Assembly: GCA_027943245.1 (NCBI GenBank)
Contig: JANDJZ010000174.1
Span: 1 to 64,000 of the forward strand
Source of the DNA: Acanthamoeba sp. SK_2022b
Taxonomy: Eukaryota; Discosea; Longamoebia; Acanthamoebidae
Direction of reading: 5' to 3'
DNA length: 64,000 bases
Below the pieces are notes generated by a model. It ran no database searches and had not been told where the DNA came from. It saw only the letters and a list, made by a program, of their open reading frames with translations. How positions within the stretch are numbered: the stretch's first letter is position 1; each line of letters begins with the position of its first letter. Of this stretch, positions 1-11,887 are shown one piece after another. The position numbers and the translations under genes were made by a program.

Positions 1-1315
1 CGCCCTCGACCTGCTCGGCGCGGAGACCGCCGGCGGCAACGCCTCCCTGGACATCGACGCGTTCTTGCGCATCAAGTTCGACGAGTCCTACGCGCGCGAG
101 TCGCTCATGGCCTACCTGGTCAACCAATCGCTCGCGGCCTACGACCTCGAGTACGCGTTGTCCCCCTGCGCACGCTCGCGTGAGCGTGTACGCGTGCGGT
201 GTCGACTCACTGGGTTGTGCGCGCGCGCAAGAGTGGAGAGGGTGGGCAAGGAGCAGCTGCGCAGGGACAGGCCGATGCTGGTGCGCGCCATGGCGCTCCT
301 CCGCTCGTGGGACCTCACCATGAGCGGCCACTCCATCGTCGCTCCGCTCGCCTACTTCGCGTTCCACGCGCACCTAATCGAGCGGGGCGGCGACACCGTG
401 GCCCATCGCTTCTACAGCCTGTGCGGGGACACTGCCGGCGTCGTCACCTACCCATCGCTGGCCGACCTCGGCCTCGCCGCTGACCGACTCCTCATCGACG
501 TCGAGAACGCGGGTATGGCCGTGGGAGTGATGCGAGGGCGGCGGTGTGGGCGGGGAGGTGGCCGGACAGTCGCAGAGCTGGCTCACCTCCCGCGTGGCGT
601 GGCGCAGGGCGCGATCTCAAGTGGGGCGCGGGGCGCGTGGACCCGGAGTGGAGATTTCAGCAGCGGTTGGTACGGGGCCGCATGGAATGGGAGCTCAGCG
701 GCGGACCCGACGTGCTCCACACCAGTACCTGCTCTCCTTGTTCCCTTCTCTTCTCGAGGCCTGTCTCGCCGGCTCAACGCTCTCTGCGTGTGCGCGCGGG
801 AGCAGTCCACGGGAGCACAGACATCAAGAGGGCTCGGGTGGTGGCCGACTCGGGCGACGGCTACGTGCAAATCGTGCGGTGGGACGCCCAGGGCGAGGTT
901 CACTCGCAGGCCATCCAACCCTACGGCGTGAACAACTGGGCCAAGTAAACCCCCCTCCCTCCCTCTCGTCGCACTGCTCTACGCGAGAGAAAGCTGACTG
1001 ACACCGCTCTACGTTCTATCTAGATCGTTGCACTACAGGGACCAGGCGCCGCTGTTCGCCGAGCGACGGCTGCGCGAGGTGTGGATGGAGGAGGGTCTCC
1101 TCGACGGGCCCCCACGCCTGGAGGAGGTCTACCGACCGGGCCGCGAGGAGGACCTGGGCTACCGCGCACTGGGCCTCCTCGGCGAGATCGGCATGCTCAA
1201 GCGCAAGGAGGCCCGCGCCAGCGCCAACGCCGCTGCTGCCGCCGCCGAGCTTCGTGGCGGCGAGGCCGACCAGCCTGCCAAGAGCCTGCGACGCTCGCGT
1301 CGGCCCGCGTCTTGA
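1..1315 (+). CDS. Penicillin-acylase family protein, 3' part
   Basis: This is the C-terminal portion of a probable Ntn-hydrolase of the penicillin acylase/acyl-homoserine-lactone acylase family; the 5' part lies outside the window. The first exon reads into the window in frame 2 and ends at a GTAC donor at 151. The next exon gives a helix containing ALLRSWD, typical of the region where these enzymes have a 'LL..WDG.M' helix. A later segment holds GGPDVLHT, and the last exon carries SLHYRDQAPLFAERRL, matching the family's conserved 'S.HY.DQ' C-terminal motif. Joining the donor after NNWA (about 946) to the acceptor at 1023/1024 restores this motif in frame. The stop is at 1313-1315, after a basic Ala-rich tail. 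The catalytic N-terminal Ser of the beta chain is not in the window, so activity and substrate cannot be judged. The join around 500-560 is the least certain. Confidence 0.7.
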
Positions 1316-1584
1316 CCACACACACACAAGCCCAACCACACAAGCAAGAGCCGCCGTTCTTGTCAAAATTGGTTGTTGCCTTTCTTGCGAACAGGGGGTT
1401 CTCCTCAGTCGCTGTCGACAGTGGCGTCGAGGCTGTTGCCCGTCACGAGTATCGAGAAGTCGTCGAAGGTGTCCTCTTTGTGGGTCTCAGCCGTCAACAG
1501 CTCTTTCACTGCCCCCAAAAAAGAGAATTAACATCCTATTTTCACAAAACAATCTTCAAGACAAAAAATAATATAAAATTTAAA

Positions 1585-4500
1585 TTAAATATAATAGCAA
1601 GCTTCGGTTCGTGGTGGGAGGGGCATACCCTGGCCGACGTATTCCTGGATGTGGTGCATGCGCTTCTGTCGGTTGTGGAGGGGCTCGTCCACGACCTGCT
1701 TGTTGCGCAGATTACGCAGCTTGGCCTTGGCCGCCTCGTCCAGCTCCTCTCCCTCCCCTACGAAAGCCGAGGCGCTCAGCAGGTTTTGTTGAGGGGGGGG
1801 AGGCGCCAAGGCCCTCTCAGAGGCGGGAGGGAGTCGTACCGACGTCGCCGGATTCCTGCGTCGGGACGGCGTCGTCCTGGTCGCTTGCCTTGGCCTCTGC
1901 CTCCTCCTCCTCCTCCTCCTCCTCCTCCTCCTCCTCTTCCTCCTCCTCATCGTCGTGTTGCTGCTCTTCGCCGGCTTTCTTCGTGAGCCTCTTCTTTGGT
2001 CTGACCACGCAAAGGTCAACACGTGCACGTGATGTGCCTCACGTTGTGTGTGTGTTCCTCGCGTGGTGCGAGGAGGAAGGGACGCGAACTTCTGCAATTT
2101 CTTGAGTCGGCCGATGTAGGCGTCCAGCTTGCCCCGGTCGAGCTTCTGCAGCAGCCCGCTCTCCAGCGGCACCAACGGCGACTTGGACGGCGTCACCTGC
2201 GTTTGCCCCCAAACCCCACATGCCGACCACGAGCGGTCAGCATACACGCTTAAAATATTATTAATATAAGAAATTAAAGAAGAAAAATAACAATAATATT
2301 AAATAAAATCATCATTTTCCGTGAATAATATTTTGTGTGTGCGCGTACGGTGGTCTTGACCGGCTGGAACTCGTCCTCGCTGATGTTGAGGCTCACGCTC
2401 GCATCGTTGGCCTGGAACACGTCGTCCGAGTACCCCGAGTCGGCCTGTGCACGTGCACTCGTACGTCAGCCACCGCTACACGACGCTGATCAGCGACACA
2501 GCGCGTTCGCGGTAGTCGTGCCTTGCTGTGAAGCTCGCGCAGCTTTCGCCTTCGCTTGTTGGTGCCCATGTTGAAGCCCTCGAGCGTCGCGGGCGAGTCC
2601 TCGACAGCTTTCTTCTTGCCCTTGCCCGTGGCCACGCGCGCTCGCGTCTTGGCTGCACCGCACACAGTGAGCACACGCACACGCACACGCACACGCACAC
2701 GCACACGCGCACGCGCGCCCATATGAAAAAAATCGAAGAAAACACGCACGAGCGCTCAGGTCGTAAAACTTGTCGCTGCACTCCGTGCCGGTCCGCTTCA
2801 CCCCGTCTCCGGCCTCGTTCACCTTGTCGCGTTGGGCCGACATTGTCAAATCAGCAAAATAGTAATCTAAAAATAAATATTAATTGAATTTAAAAAAATG
2901 AAGAAAAGCGAAGAACGAAGGGAGGTTTGGAGCGAGAGGTACCCGTCGGGCGACCTCCTCCCAGAACGCCATGTGGGTGGGCGGCACTGCTCGCTGGGCG
3001 GCGCGCAGGGACTCGATTTGCTGCAATTGTAGTAGTAGTAGTAGTAGTAGTTTTGGGGTGAGGAGGTGTCGTCAGTATCTTACGGGGGGAGGGGCATAGC
3101 CGCCGTGCGGAGATGCATCATCAAGGGGCGTACCTTGGTCGTCCACACGCTCGGGTCCGCTTCCTCTTCGCTGCCTTCTGGCTCCTCCTCCTCCGCATCG
3201 CTCGCCCTCTTCCTTTTCTTCGCCTTGCTCTTCTTCTCCTCCTTCTCCTTCTCCTCATCTTCGTCCTCGTAGTCCCTGTTCGTAGCCTTCCCCTTGCGTT
3301 TCGATGTTGTCCTCCGCGTGTCGTTCGTGTCCTTCTTCTTGGCCTTTGTCTTCGACTTCTCGTTGGCCTTCCCCTTTGGCTTCTTGCTCGTCCTCCCGCC
3401 TTTCCTCTTCTTTTGCTCGTTGTCCTCCTCCTCCTCTTCCTCCACCTCTTCTTCTTCTTCCTCCTCTCCTTCTTCTTCCTCTTCCTCCTCCTCGTCGTCG
3501 TACACGTAGGGCGACCGCGTTCGTTTCGACCTGCCCCTGTCGCTGCCCCTGCTCCCACCGGCGCCTCTGCCCCGCCCTCTGCCCTTCCTCGCGTCGGCCT
3601 CCTCCTCCTCCTCCTCGTAATCATCTTCGTCCGCGACCTTCTCCTTGCCCTTGACCGACGCCTTCCCTCGGCCCTGTGCCTTGCCCTTGCCCTTGCCCTT
3701 GCCTCTTTCCTTGTCCTTGTCCTTGCCCCGGGCCTGGGCCTGGGCCTTGGTCGCCGTGGATGACTTGCCCTTGGCCGAGCCCGTCTCGGCGGCGGCGGCC
3801 ATGCTTCGCAACTTGGCGTACTTGGCGGCTGCCGACGCGGTCGTCACCTGCTTTCTCGTGCCTCGGCGCAACAACGGGTCCTCGTCCTCGTCCTCTTCAC
3901 GAGCGTTCTCCCTGCCGCCCTCCGTCTCCGCGGCCTCTTCGTGGTACTCGTAGTTGTCGTCGATCGGATCGTCATCCTCCTCGTCCGTGGTGGAGTTGTC
4001 GTCGGTCGCCTCGCGACCCTTGGTCTTGCGATTCCTGGCCGGCCTTTGCTTCTTCTCCACCTTCCCCTTCCCCTTGTCCTTCCCCTTCCCCTTGTCCTTG
4101 CTCTTCCCTTTGTCCTTCCCCTCTCCCTCCCCATCTTCGCTTTCGCTTTCGCTTTCACTTTCGCTTTCGGGCTCGTTTGATCGCCTTCGCTTTCGCAGCA
4201 CGGGCCCGTAGCCCGGCGAGAACTGGTCCAGCCGCTTCTTGGGGTTGGCCACCAGCGACGCCGCGTCCTCGGCGATGTCCACCAACAGCCCGTAACTGGC
4301 GCGCGTGTCGACAAGAAAAGAGAGCGAGAAGGTGGTGAGCCGAAGCCGCCACCATTCCCGCCGCATCGGCGTGAGGTGGGGGAGGCGTACACGCGGACCG
4401 GGGCCTGGTTGCGCCAATACTCCAGCGGGGGGAGCACCTTCCGCCCGCTCCTCGTGGTGCCCACCGCGTGCTCCGCCACTCTGCTCGCACAACACCACGC

Positions 4501-4614
4501 GTGTAAGCAACCCACACAAATCGACACTCACGAACGCACACACACGCACACACGTACACACGCACACACAAGAGAAGCACGCACACGCACACGCACAACA
4601 CACACGCACAGCAC

Positions 4615-4685
<71 letters not shown>

Positions 4686-7600
4686 CACGTAGACAACAGG
4701 ACAGGCGCAAGCACGGACCTGGGAGACATGAGCTGCTTGGACACGGCGGGCGAGGGCGTCTTGAAGGACGAGACCAAGAGGTTGTCCACCCTCGCGCTGT
4801 TCCTACGCCCGCGCTTGGCCGATCCGGGCGTCATCGAGCGCCTGGCCAGGGGCAGGCTCGTGTCCGCCTTCCGCTTGCGCGGCGTATCGCTCTCCCTCGG
4901 GTTCCTCCGCTGCTGCTTGTCCTCCTCATACTCGTCATCGTCATCCTCCTCCTCCTTGTCGTCCCGGTTCTGTTCGGCGACATCGCCCAATATAAGCGAG
5001 TCGTCGACGATGGGCGAGCGATGCTTCCGGTACTTCGTAGCGGGTGGCACCTCCACCTCCACCTCTTCTACCTCCTCCTCCTCCTCCTCCTCCTCCTCCT
5101 CTTTGACTTTCTCTTCCTCCTCTTCCTGGCCATCCTCTGCTTCCCTCGCCTTCTCCGTCTCCTCCTCGTGTTCTCGCGCGTCATGCGGAGCTTCGTCGGC
5201 TGACACCGCGCTGTCCTGCTCCCGGTCCTCCTCCTCCTCGCTTGCCTCGCTGATAGAAACGTGCGCAGCGTAGTGCTCGGCGTGGCCCCGCGCTCCTTCC
5301 TCTGGTCGTCGCTTCTCTTGTTTTCCTTTTCCTTTCTTTCCTTCTTTATCTTCCTCGCCGTGTCCCTCCTCCTCATGCGGTGCCGCTGCCGTGTCGATGT
5401 CCTCCTTCTCCTCCATTCGTTCCACGGCCTCACCTTCTTTGGCCTCTCCTTCATCGCCTGCTTCCTTGTCCTTCTTGGCCCGCAGCTGCTTCGCGCGCTT
5501 ATCCGCGTCGTGCTGGAGGATGGCCGCCACCACCAGCCGTTGCTCGAGCCCGACCTGTAACCACACAACACACGTGCGCGCACACATCTCAGCCACCGCA
5601 CACAGGGGCCACACATCAACAAGAGCACGCGGGGTTACCTGCGAGGTGAGCCCCCGAGCCTCGAGCTCCTCGTGGAGCTGCTCGGGCGACATGTCGAACA
5701 GGCGGTCCTCTTCGGTGAGCGCCCGGCGACCATTCTCCTTCTGGATGAGGAGCGTGAGGCGCTGGACGAGCTCGTGCTTGGGGGTCCGCGCCATGTCCCG
5801 CTGTTTGCGCTGGCTGAGCTCCTGGCGCAGTCGCGCGCAGGTCATGTTGTTCAGCCGCTCCTGGAGCTTCTGGTCGGCGTCCATGTTCAGGCCCGTCTGC
5901 TTGACCAGCTCGCGCCAGTTCTCCGGGAAGCCATCGGCGAACTGCGCCACTATGTCTGGCGAATATCCAAACGCCTCTGTTTCACGGAAAACACAACACA
6001 CACAGTGACGCACGCGTGAGCATGAATGCCAAGCGACGTGGGATGAGTGCCAGTGAAAACGTACCGACATCGAACGGCGGGTTTGGATGCCGTGGCCCTT
6101 CGAGCAGGTATCTGTTGCCGCTGGAGGTCTGGCGTGTGTGTGTTGTGTGCGCGTTGTGTGTTGTGTACGTGTATGGCCAACCTCACGATCAGGGGAGTGG
6201 ACGAGGAGAACGCAACGGCGCGAGGCGAGGTACCTCGAGAAGGAGCGGGTTGTTGTCAACGCGTCGACGGATATTGGACGAATGCCAGATGCGGCCGTGC
6301 GCCTCGGAGCCCGGCTGGATGCGCGTGCCCTCGACCGCCAGGCAGGAGGTCAGGCGCACGCGGGACGGCTGCGGACACGGGACAAGCCACGGGTGGAGGT
6401 GAGGATCGACCCTCTCTCTCTCTCTCTTATCCCGATCCCGCCGCGGAGACGTCTTTCGCGCACCTTCAGGTACCAGTTCTGCAGCCTGACTGGCTCCTTG
6501 ATGGGCTTGGCCGGCGCTGCTACCGGCACCAGCTGGCCAGGGCCACACGCGCGCACACACAGGCCGCACATATGTGGGTGAGGCAAGCGACCGCGAGAGA
6601 GAGAGAGAGCGAGTGAGAAGGCGGCCGCTGCGTACCTTGACTCGGGCATCGTCGCGACGCGTCAACTCGTCTGCGGCGGCCTCGGGCTTTCGTTTGACCT
6701 TTTCCTTCCCCGCTCTATCGCGTTGCTGTTGTCGCTGTGGCTGCACCCTCTCCTCCTCCTCCTCCTCCTCCTCCTCCTCCTCCTCCTCCTCCTCCTCCGC
6801 TTCCAGCTTCTGCTTTCGCTCCTCCTTCTCCTTCTCCTTCTCCTTCTCCTTCTCCTTCTCCTTCTCCTTCTCCTTCTCCTTCTCCTTCTCCTTCTCCTTC
6901 TCCTCCATTTCCCGTTTCGTGCGTTCCTCTGCCTCGGCCACCGCCTGTAGTCGCTCCCTCTCCTCCCTCTCCCGTTTTGACTCTTCCTCCTCTTCTCGCT
7001 CTCTCCCCCTCCGTTCGTTCTCGCGCTTCAGCTTTTCCGCTTCCTCCTCCCGTTTCTTGCGCGCCGCCTCCTCGGCCTGTCGCTCCCTATGCCGCTCCTC
7101 CTCTTCCTCCCGCTCGCGACGCTCCCTCTCTTCTTTCTGCCGCTCCTCCGCCTCCTCCCTCTCGAGGCGCTCCCTTTCCTTGCGCTCCTCCTCCTCCTCC
7201 TCCTGTCGCTGCCGCTCCTCCTCCTCCTCCCGCTCGCGACGCTCCCTCTCCTCCCTCTGCCGCCTCTCCTCCTCCTCCTCCCGTTCTAGACGCTCCCTGT
7301 CCTTGCGCTCCTCCTCCTCCTCTTCCTCCCTCTCTCGCTTTTCCCTGGCCTCGCGTTCGCTCTTGTCTCTCTGTCGCTTTTCCTCTTCCTCTTCCTCTTC
7401 CTTCTCTCGCTTCTGGTTGCGCGCGTGTGCCTCGGCAGCCACCCGCTGTCGCTCCTTCTCCTCGCTCTGCCGACGCGCTTCCTCCTCTCTTTCTGCCTCC
7501 GCCTCCTCTTTCTGTCGCTCTTCGCGCTCCCGTTGCTGCTGGGCTTCTGCGTCTGCAGCCTTGCGCTTCTCCTCCTCCTTCTCCTCCTGGTCTTCGTGCT

Positions 7601-8239
7601 GCTCTGTGTCCGGCTTACGCGCGGGCGACTGCAGCACGATGGCGGTGCGTTGACTCACCATCGTGGCGACGTATGGCAGTGGACTGCACCGCACTGCCGC
7701 GCCCCTTCCCCGGCCAGCCTGCGCGCGATTATGATATTTTTTTTAATAAATAAAAATAAATAAATATAGGCACAACTAGAATAATTGGGCTGGAGATGTA
7801 CGCGTAGAAGGGGCGTGGGGCTCTGCCGGGTGTAGAGGGCATCAAATTGGCTGGCCAATTCCTCTTCCGAAATTGTGGCCAACGAAGATGATGCGTGGCG
7901 TGTGGTTGCTGAAGCTGCTGGCGCAGATGTTTCTGTGCCGTTTGTGGTGGTCGATTTGGTGCTGGGTGTGCTGGGTGTGGCAAATGGTGTTTGCCTGCTC
8001 GGCACGGTACCGTACGGTGAAGTTACCGCGCCAACAGCAGCTGAAGATGGAGTAGAGGGAGAAGGAGCTGGTGCTGGCGAGGGTCTCTTCAAGTGTGGAG
8101 GCACGACTGTGATGGGCACGGGCGATCGCATTGCCGAAGGATCTTTAATCCGAAAAATCGCCCCTGTCTTCAGCGGATCCTTGGATGGCTGCAGTGTGCG
8201 TCTCTTTGGTGGATCTCCTCCGCCTCCATTGCTCGCCAT
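1585..8239 (-). CDS. KNL2/Mis18BP1-like centromere protein (SANTA, CENP-C-like motif, SANT)
   Basis: Homologs of this family recruit or license CENP-A at centromeres; that role here is inferred. Exon 1 (8239-7802) is a Pro/Ser/Thr-rich tail joined to a long Glu/Lys/Arg coiled-coil exon (7718-6636). The SANTA domain follows across exons at about 6532-6464, 6368-6234, 6128-6065 and from 5976. Its landmarks are LQNWYLK, RIWHSSNI, SGNRYLLEG and FADGFPENW. Two SAP-like segments lie near 5860-5640. A short exon (4480-4391) encodes TRSGRKVLPPLEYWRNQ, the R-S-x-R...P...YW pattern of the CENP-C-like motif known in plant KNL2 and non-mammalian M18BP1. An acidic/basic low-complexity exon follows (about 4310-3130). 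A SANT/Myb domain then starts at VWTTK and continues with AFWEEVARR and TECSDKFYD (about 3150-2760). A GTNKRRRK motif and an LDRGKLDAYI motif lie near the C-terminus. The joins I checked keep frame. The low-complexity content makes exact boundaries uncertain, and a two-gene model is not fully excluded. Confidence 0.85.
2667..2713. repeat. CACACG-type short repeat in a KNL2-like intron
   Basis: Imperfect CA/CG hexamer tract inside an intron separating SANT-domain exons of the minus-strand gene. In minus orientation it is a GTGCGT-like run just after the donor. Confidence 0.7.
4391..4480 (-). other. Exon encoding CENP-C-like (CENPC-k type) motif
   Basis: A 90-nt exon of the KNL2-like gene. Its acceptor AG abuts 4480 and the donor is GTACGC at 4390-4387. 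Phase 2 joins on both sides keep the frame. It encodes a basic stretch with R-S-G-R followed by P-P-L-E-Y-W. This pattern is known to contact CENP-A nucleosomes in CENP-C and KNL2 family members; that function is inferred here. Confidence 0.75.
4617..4684. repeat. (CA)n microsatellite, 68 bp
   Basis: Near-perfect CA dinucleotide tract in the intron directly upstream, in minus orientation, of the CENP-C-like-motif exon. Confidence 0.95.
6751..6902. repeat. CTC and CTTCTC coding microsatellite
   Basis: Trinucleotide (CTC)n around 6751-6798 and hexanucleotide (CTTCTC)n around 6823-6902. On the minus strand these encode poly-Glu and an (Glu-Lys)n alternating run within the coiled-coil exon of the KNL2-like gene. 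The reading frame is open through the whole tract. Confidence 0.9.
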
Positions 8240-8347
8240 TTAGCTCGCAGATCTTTCTGGAATTGATTGTTAACCTTGAGCTTTTGCTGTATTTGCCAAA
8301 CGGTCGTCCCGCCCCTGCGTTATTTTGTCGACATTGCCCACTGTGCG

Positions 8348-8850
8348 TCAGAGGCAGGGCGAGCCTGGCTGGGCCACTTCGACCTCGTCAGCCCGACTCT
8401 CGAGCTGGCGGGCCTCCTCGATCGCGGCTTCCCTCCGTTTGAGGCTGGCGTCACTCTTGAGGGCCTGAATGTATGCGCCGTAGACCGCCTCTAGCGGCTT
8501 GATGTCTATCGACTTTTGGTAGCGCTCATAGGCGTTATCAAACAGCGGATCGCATTTGGGACCGCCCTTGAGCACTGCAATCTCGGTCGTGACCAACCCG
8601 CAGGGCAAATTCATCACCAGACATGAGGGAACCATCGTGTATGCCTCATGGAGCACCTGATTGGATGTTTTCAAAAAACACACACGAGGCAGTACATTTC
8701 AGGCACCGTGGGTGGGGTGTTTAGCTCCTGGGTGGACCATCGGTGACACCTTGCGTGCGTGGGACAGCTGGCGAAGGACGGTCGGCCATGTGGTTGGGTC
8801 ATCCATCGACTGCTGTTTGGCCTCCTTCAGGTATTGCCCACCACCAGATT
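8348..8850 (-). pseudogene. TPR-like gene fragment at the edge of an AT-rich block
   Basis: Two candidate minus-strand exons. The upstream one contains YLKEAKQQSMDDP...VLRQLSHARK (about 8850-8750). A GTGTCA donor and an AATCAG acceptor lead to a second exon with YERYQKSIDIKPLEAVYGAYIQAL, ending in a stop at 8348. The amphipathic spacing resembles TPR or solenoid helices, but I cannot name the family. No start codon or further upstream exon is recognisable, because the sequence changes to AT-rich, repeat-containing DNA at about 8850. It is therefore most likely a truncated gene whose 5' end was replaced or displaced. It could also be a small unrecognised gene with the rest misjudged. Confidence 0.35.
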
Positions 8851-8869
8851 GGCAAAGACGTGAACAAAC

Positions 8870-9180
8870 CCAAAATGCATTTGCATGACCCAAGAGGAAC
8901 CCATGCATATTCTGTACATCCACAAATGTCACTTTTTCACCACCTTACCTTTTTCATCACAAAACAACAAGAGATGAGTTGACCTGATGTGCATCAGTTC
9001 AACCACCCCAAAGATGTACTTGACCCAAAGGGCACCTATTCTTTCATGTACATTTAGAGATGTCACTTTTTCATCATCATAGATCTTCACACACAAAACC
9101 TCAAGAGAAGTGTTGACCTGATGCACATCGGTTCTTCCACCCCAGCCCAGAGATGTACATATTTTAGGTCAAATACCAGG
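8870..9180 (+). repeat. Dispersed repeat family R1, copy A
   Basis: Long stretches match 20978-21263 in the same orientation with substitutions and small indels. Shared blocks include CATGCATATTCTGTACATCC and TCATCATCATAGATCTTCAC. A shorter, inverted, diverged copy lies at about 22447-22590. The repeat contains pairs of GATGTGCATC/GATGCACATC motifs. Confidence 0.85.
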
Positions 9181-9285
9181 TATTTAGAAGAAATTTCGCT
9201 CAGCAAACAGCCACATTGACACAAAATCACTCAAACCCAATGTGCATCAGTACCAACCCTGAAAACATGTTTGTAACAAAACAGT

Positions 9286-9384
9286 TCTTCTTATGTGTTT
9301 TTTACTCAACAACAAGACATTTTGCTATCATTTCAATTTGCATGAATATACTGAAATGAAATTTTTGAAGGTTTTAGAAGAGAT
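9286..9384 (+). repeat. Dispersed repeat family R2, copy A
   Basis: About 100 bp matching the reverse complement of 21629-21735, including TTGCATGAATATACTGAAAT. The R1 copies in the two blocks are direct while the R2 copies are inverted, so the blocks have been rearranged relative to each other. Confidence 0.85.
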
Positions 9385-11887
9385 CAAGTTCCAACAATTT
9401 GGTCAGGTACAAAACATCAAATTTTCAACACTGTTTTACCTTAGTGTACAGCTTTTTTTATCTGGCCTTGTTCCGGGTTTTTATTCCATTTGTGTTTAAA
9501 AAGTGTACAATGTCAAAAGAGTCATTGTTACTTTTTTCTGAACACTCTGTTTCAGGCGCCTCCATCACCACATGTATACATGCCAGCTGAACATTACCAT
9601 TGCATATGCAGACATGATGCTCACACACCTCCGAACTCATGCTACTTTCTTCTCCAACAAAACATTGCATCTCCATTGCACATACTTGCAGATGGTGTAG
9701 CTCCTTCTCCTCTTGACTTGAAATCCTGCACACATACAGCAAACCCCCTATTATCAAATGAGAGGTCGAAAATTACTGGCGTTTTTTGTGTGATCATTCC
9801 TTGGAATGAAGCACTATCAGGGGAATTACTCAAATTAATCGCACACTGCAATTGTAATTTCAAGATTGCAATAATTTAGGCATGTCAAGAGCAATAAAAC
9901 AGATTTTAATTGGGTAAAATTTCAGTTTTCAACAGTCAAATTAGCAGTTATGCAGCTGTAGCCATTTATGACACCTTCCCAGACAGATGCTGTCTACAGA
10001 AAATGAGTCACTGCCTCATTTTCCTGAACACGCAGTTATGGTCTTAATTTTTGGTGTAGCAAAAGGAAGTTAAATTTATGGATGGGCTATCAAAACTGGG
10101 TGGTGTGCAGGGTGTTGTTGTTATTTAGTAGAGATTGGATGGTGGTTGAGTGTTGAGGTGTAAACCGCAGAAAAGCATGAAGTCACCAAATACTTATGTT
10201 AAGTTGTGCAAGGGTGAGAGCCCAATGTGCAGGTGGTGTGCACAGTTCAACAAATGAAGAAAATCAGATGGAGGAATTGTTTTATTTGGATTGTGTATGT
10301 GTACACAGTCCCCATTGATCTTATCTGGTTTGTCATTGGAATTGGGGCAAGATCAAGAAGATCGGATCAGGAAATGGTTTTACAGTCCCCATTGATTTTG
10401 TCATGGGCCAACTGTTGCAAGTACCCTGCTGGCCTGTGCTATGAATTTTTGGGCCAACTCTCACACATGTCCAAAAGTTGCTTTTGTAGGGCAGGTCTCA
10501 TGCAGTTGTTAAGGTCAAGTGAGACATCAGCACACATCATTGCTCCATAGGTAATGGCAACAAGCCAACCATCAGGCACCAGGTGGAATGACCCATCATC
10601 ATTTTTTCCACTAACCAGTTTAGGAAGATTTGGGCCCTTGAAGTCCTGGTGGTGTCTTCTCTGTGATTATGGATGGTTCAAGTGAAGTGATACTTCCCAT
10701 GCTGGTGCCTCTCCCATCTTCCTGGAAGAACCTGCACCTCTTCAAGCTGGGCATTCATGGTGTCATCAACCTCACACCCACATATCTTCTACTTTACTCA
10801 TGGTGATGATGGAAGGGTGCAGCTGAAAACCAAGGACTACCACTCCAGTCCTCAGCTTGGATGGCCCCTACCGTTTCCTTGAGTCATGTCCCACTGATGG
10901 CCCTATCCCCCTGGTTCCTGCTCAGCTTGATCCAACCACTCTCAAGGATACCCTGCATGCCCTCACAGACCTCAACAACTGTGCTCAGCTCCAGGCCTCT
11001 TATGAGCGCATGTTATCTATCTTCAATAATCCTCCTCATGAGCACCTGCCTACTTGTGAATCCATTTCAGTGGGTTTACAACTATGCTGCTTCTCAAGCC
11101 CATGATACTATTCCTGCTGAGCCTCTTGACCCACCTTACTGTGCTGCCCTCGCCCTAACAGGCAAGGCCACCTGTGATCTCACCACTGATAAGCCTGATG
11201 ATGGTGCCATAATAGCAGTGTCTGGTGAAAAAGGAAGTGTTTGGCTTGGCTTGGTGAAGTGCATCAGTGCTTGCTTCCTGCTGATGAAGGTGATACATCT
11301 TGCGCTCCTTTTCAATCAGGCGCAACTTTTGCTTCTTCAGCTTGGCCCTCTGTGCTGTTGTCATGCGCTGATTAATCAGTCAATCATTTGTTGATGCACA
11401 TATGCTGCAGGGGACCAGGACACAGAACTTGGGGAATTTGACGTTCTTGTGCTCTGTGTGAAAGAGCTTAAAGAATGTCATTGCCTTATTTGCCTTATTT
11501 TTCCCCAAACAGAATAAAAATTAGATATTTTTAGCTACATCATATCACGTATTTTCAAATATGCATATGATGACCTAAACTCAATTTTATCCATCCAAAA
11601 TTAGAATACAAAATCAATTTTAAAATGACTGGACCTCTCATGAAATCTACCTCTCATTTGATTTTGAGGTGGTTAGCAGTCCAAAACACATACAGTTGAT
11701 ACACCATTCCTAGGTTACATAACTTGTCTCACCTCAGCAAGTGAGACTGACATCATTGCAAGATGCTTAAGGAGTTGTAACTTCCTAATAATTCTAATTC
11801 CATGTTTTTTCCTCTACCCAAGTCTCACAAGAAAAGGGGGTTTATATGCACTGCTTCACAATGCTGAAGATAAACTTGCTGTACTGG

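Larger units (their letters stand above)
8851..11887. repeat. AT-rich, repeat-bearing block 1
   Basis: Composition falls sharply from the GC-rich surroundings and no intron-exon gene can be traced. The block holds copies of sequences also present in 20.5-24.7 kb: 8870-9180 is a diverged direct copy of 20978-21263, and 9286-9384 is an inverted copy of about 21629-21735. Motifs of the type ATCAAATGAGAGGT occur near 9748 and, inverted, near 11650. Around 10670-11250 (+) there are open stretches that shift between frames; I could not assign them to a known transposase or reverse transcriptase. This looks like decayed mobile or repetitive DNA. Confidence 0.6.

Noticed and set aside
4528..4710. Cys-Val repeat open frame
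   Set aside because: It is the translation of a CA/GT microsatellite in an intron, as are the Thr-His versions at 33.9, 34.4, 39.2, 45.7, 53.2 and 56.8 kb.
6574..7653. Long Ser- or Pro-rich open frames on the plus strand
   Set aside because: They are antisense to the Glu/Lys-rich exon of the KNL2-like gene, which has splice-consistent neighbours and recognisable downstream domains.
10857..11394. Open frames with Leu/Pro/Ser-rich content in AT-rich block 1
   Set aside because: Frames shift repeatedly, no start/intron structure is supported and no transposase, integrase or reverse-transcriptase motif is visible. Kept only as possible decayed repeat.
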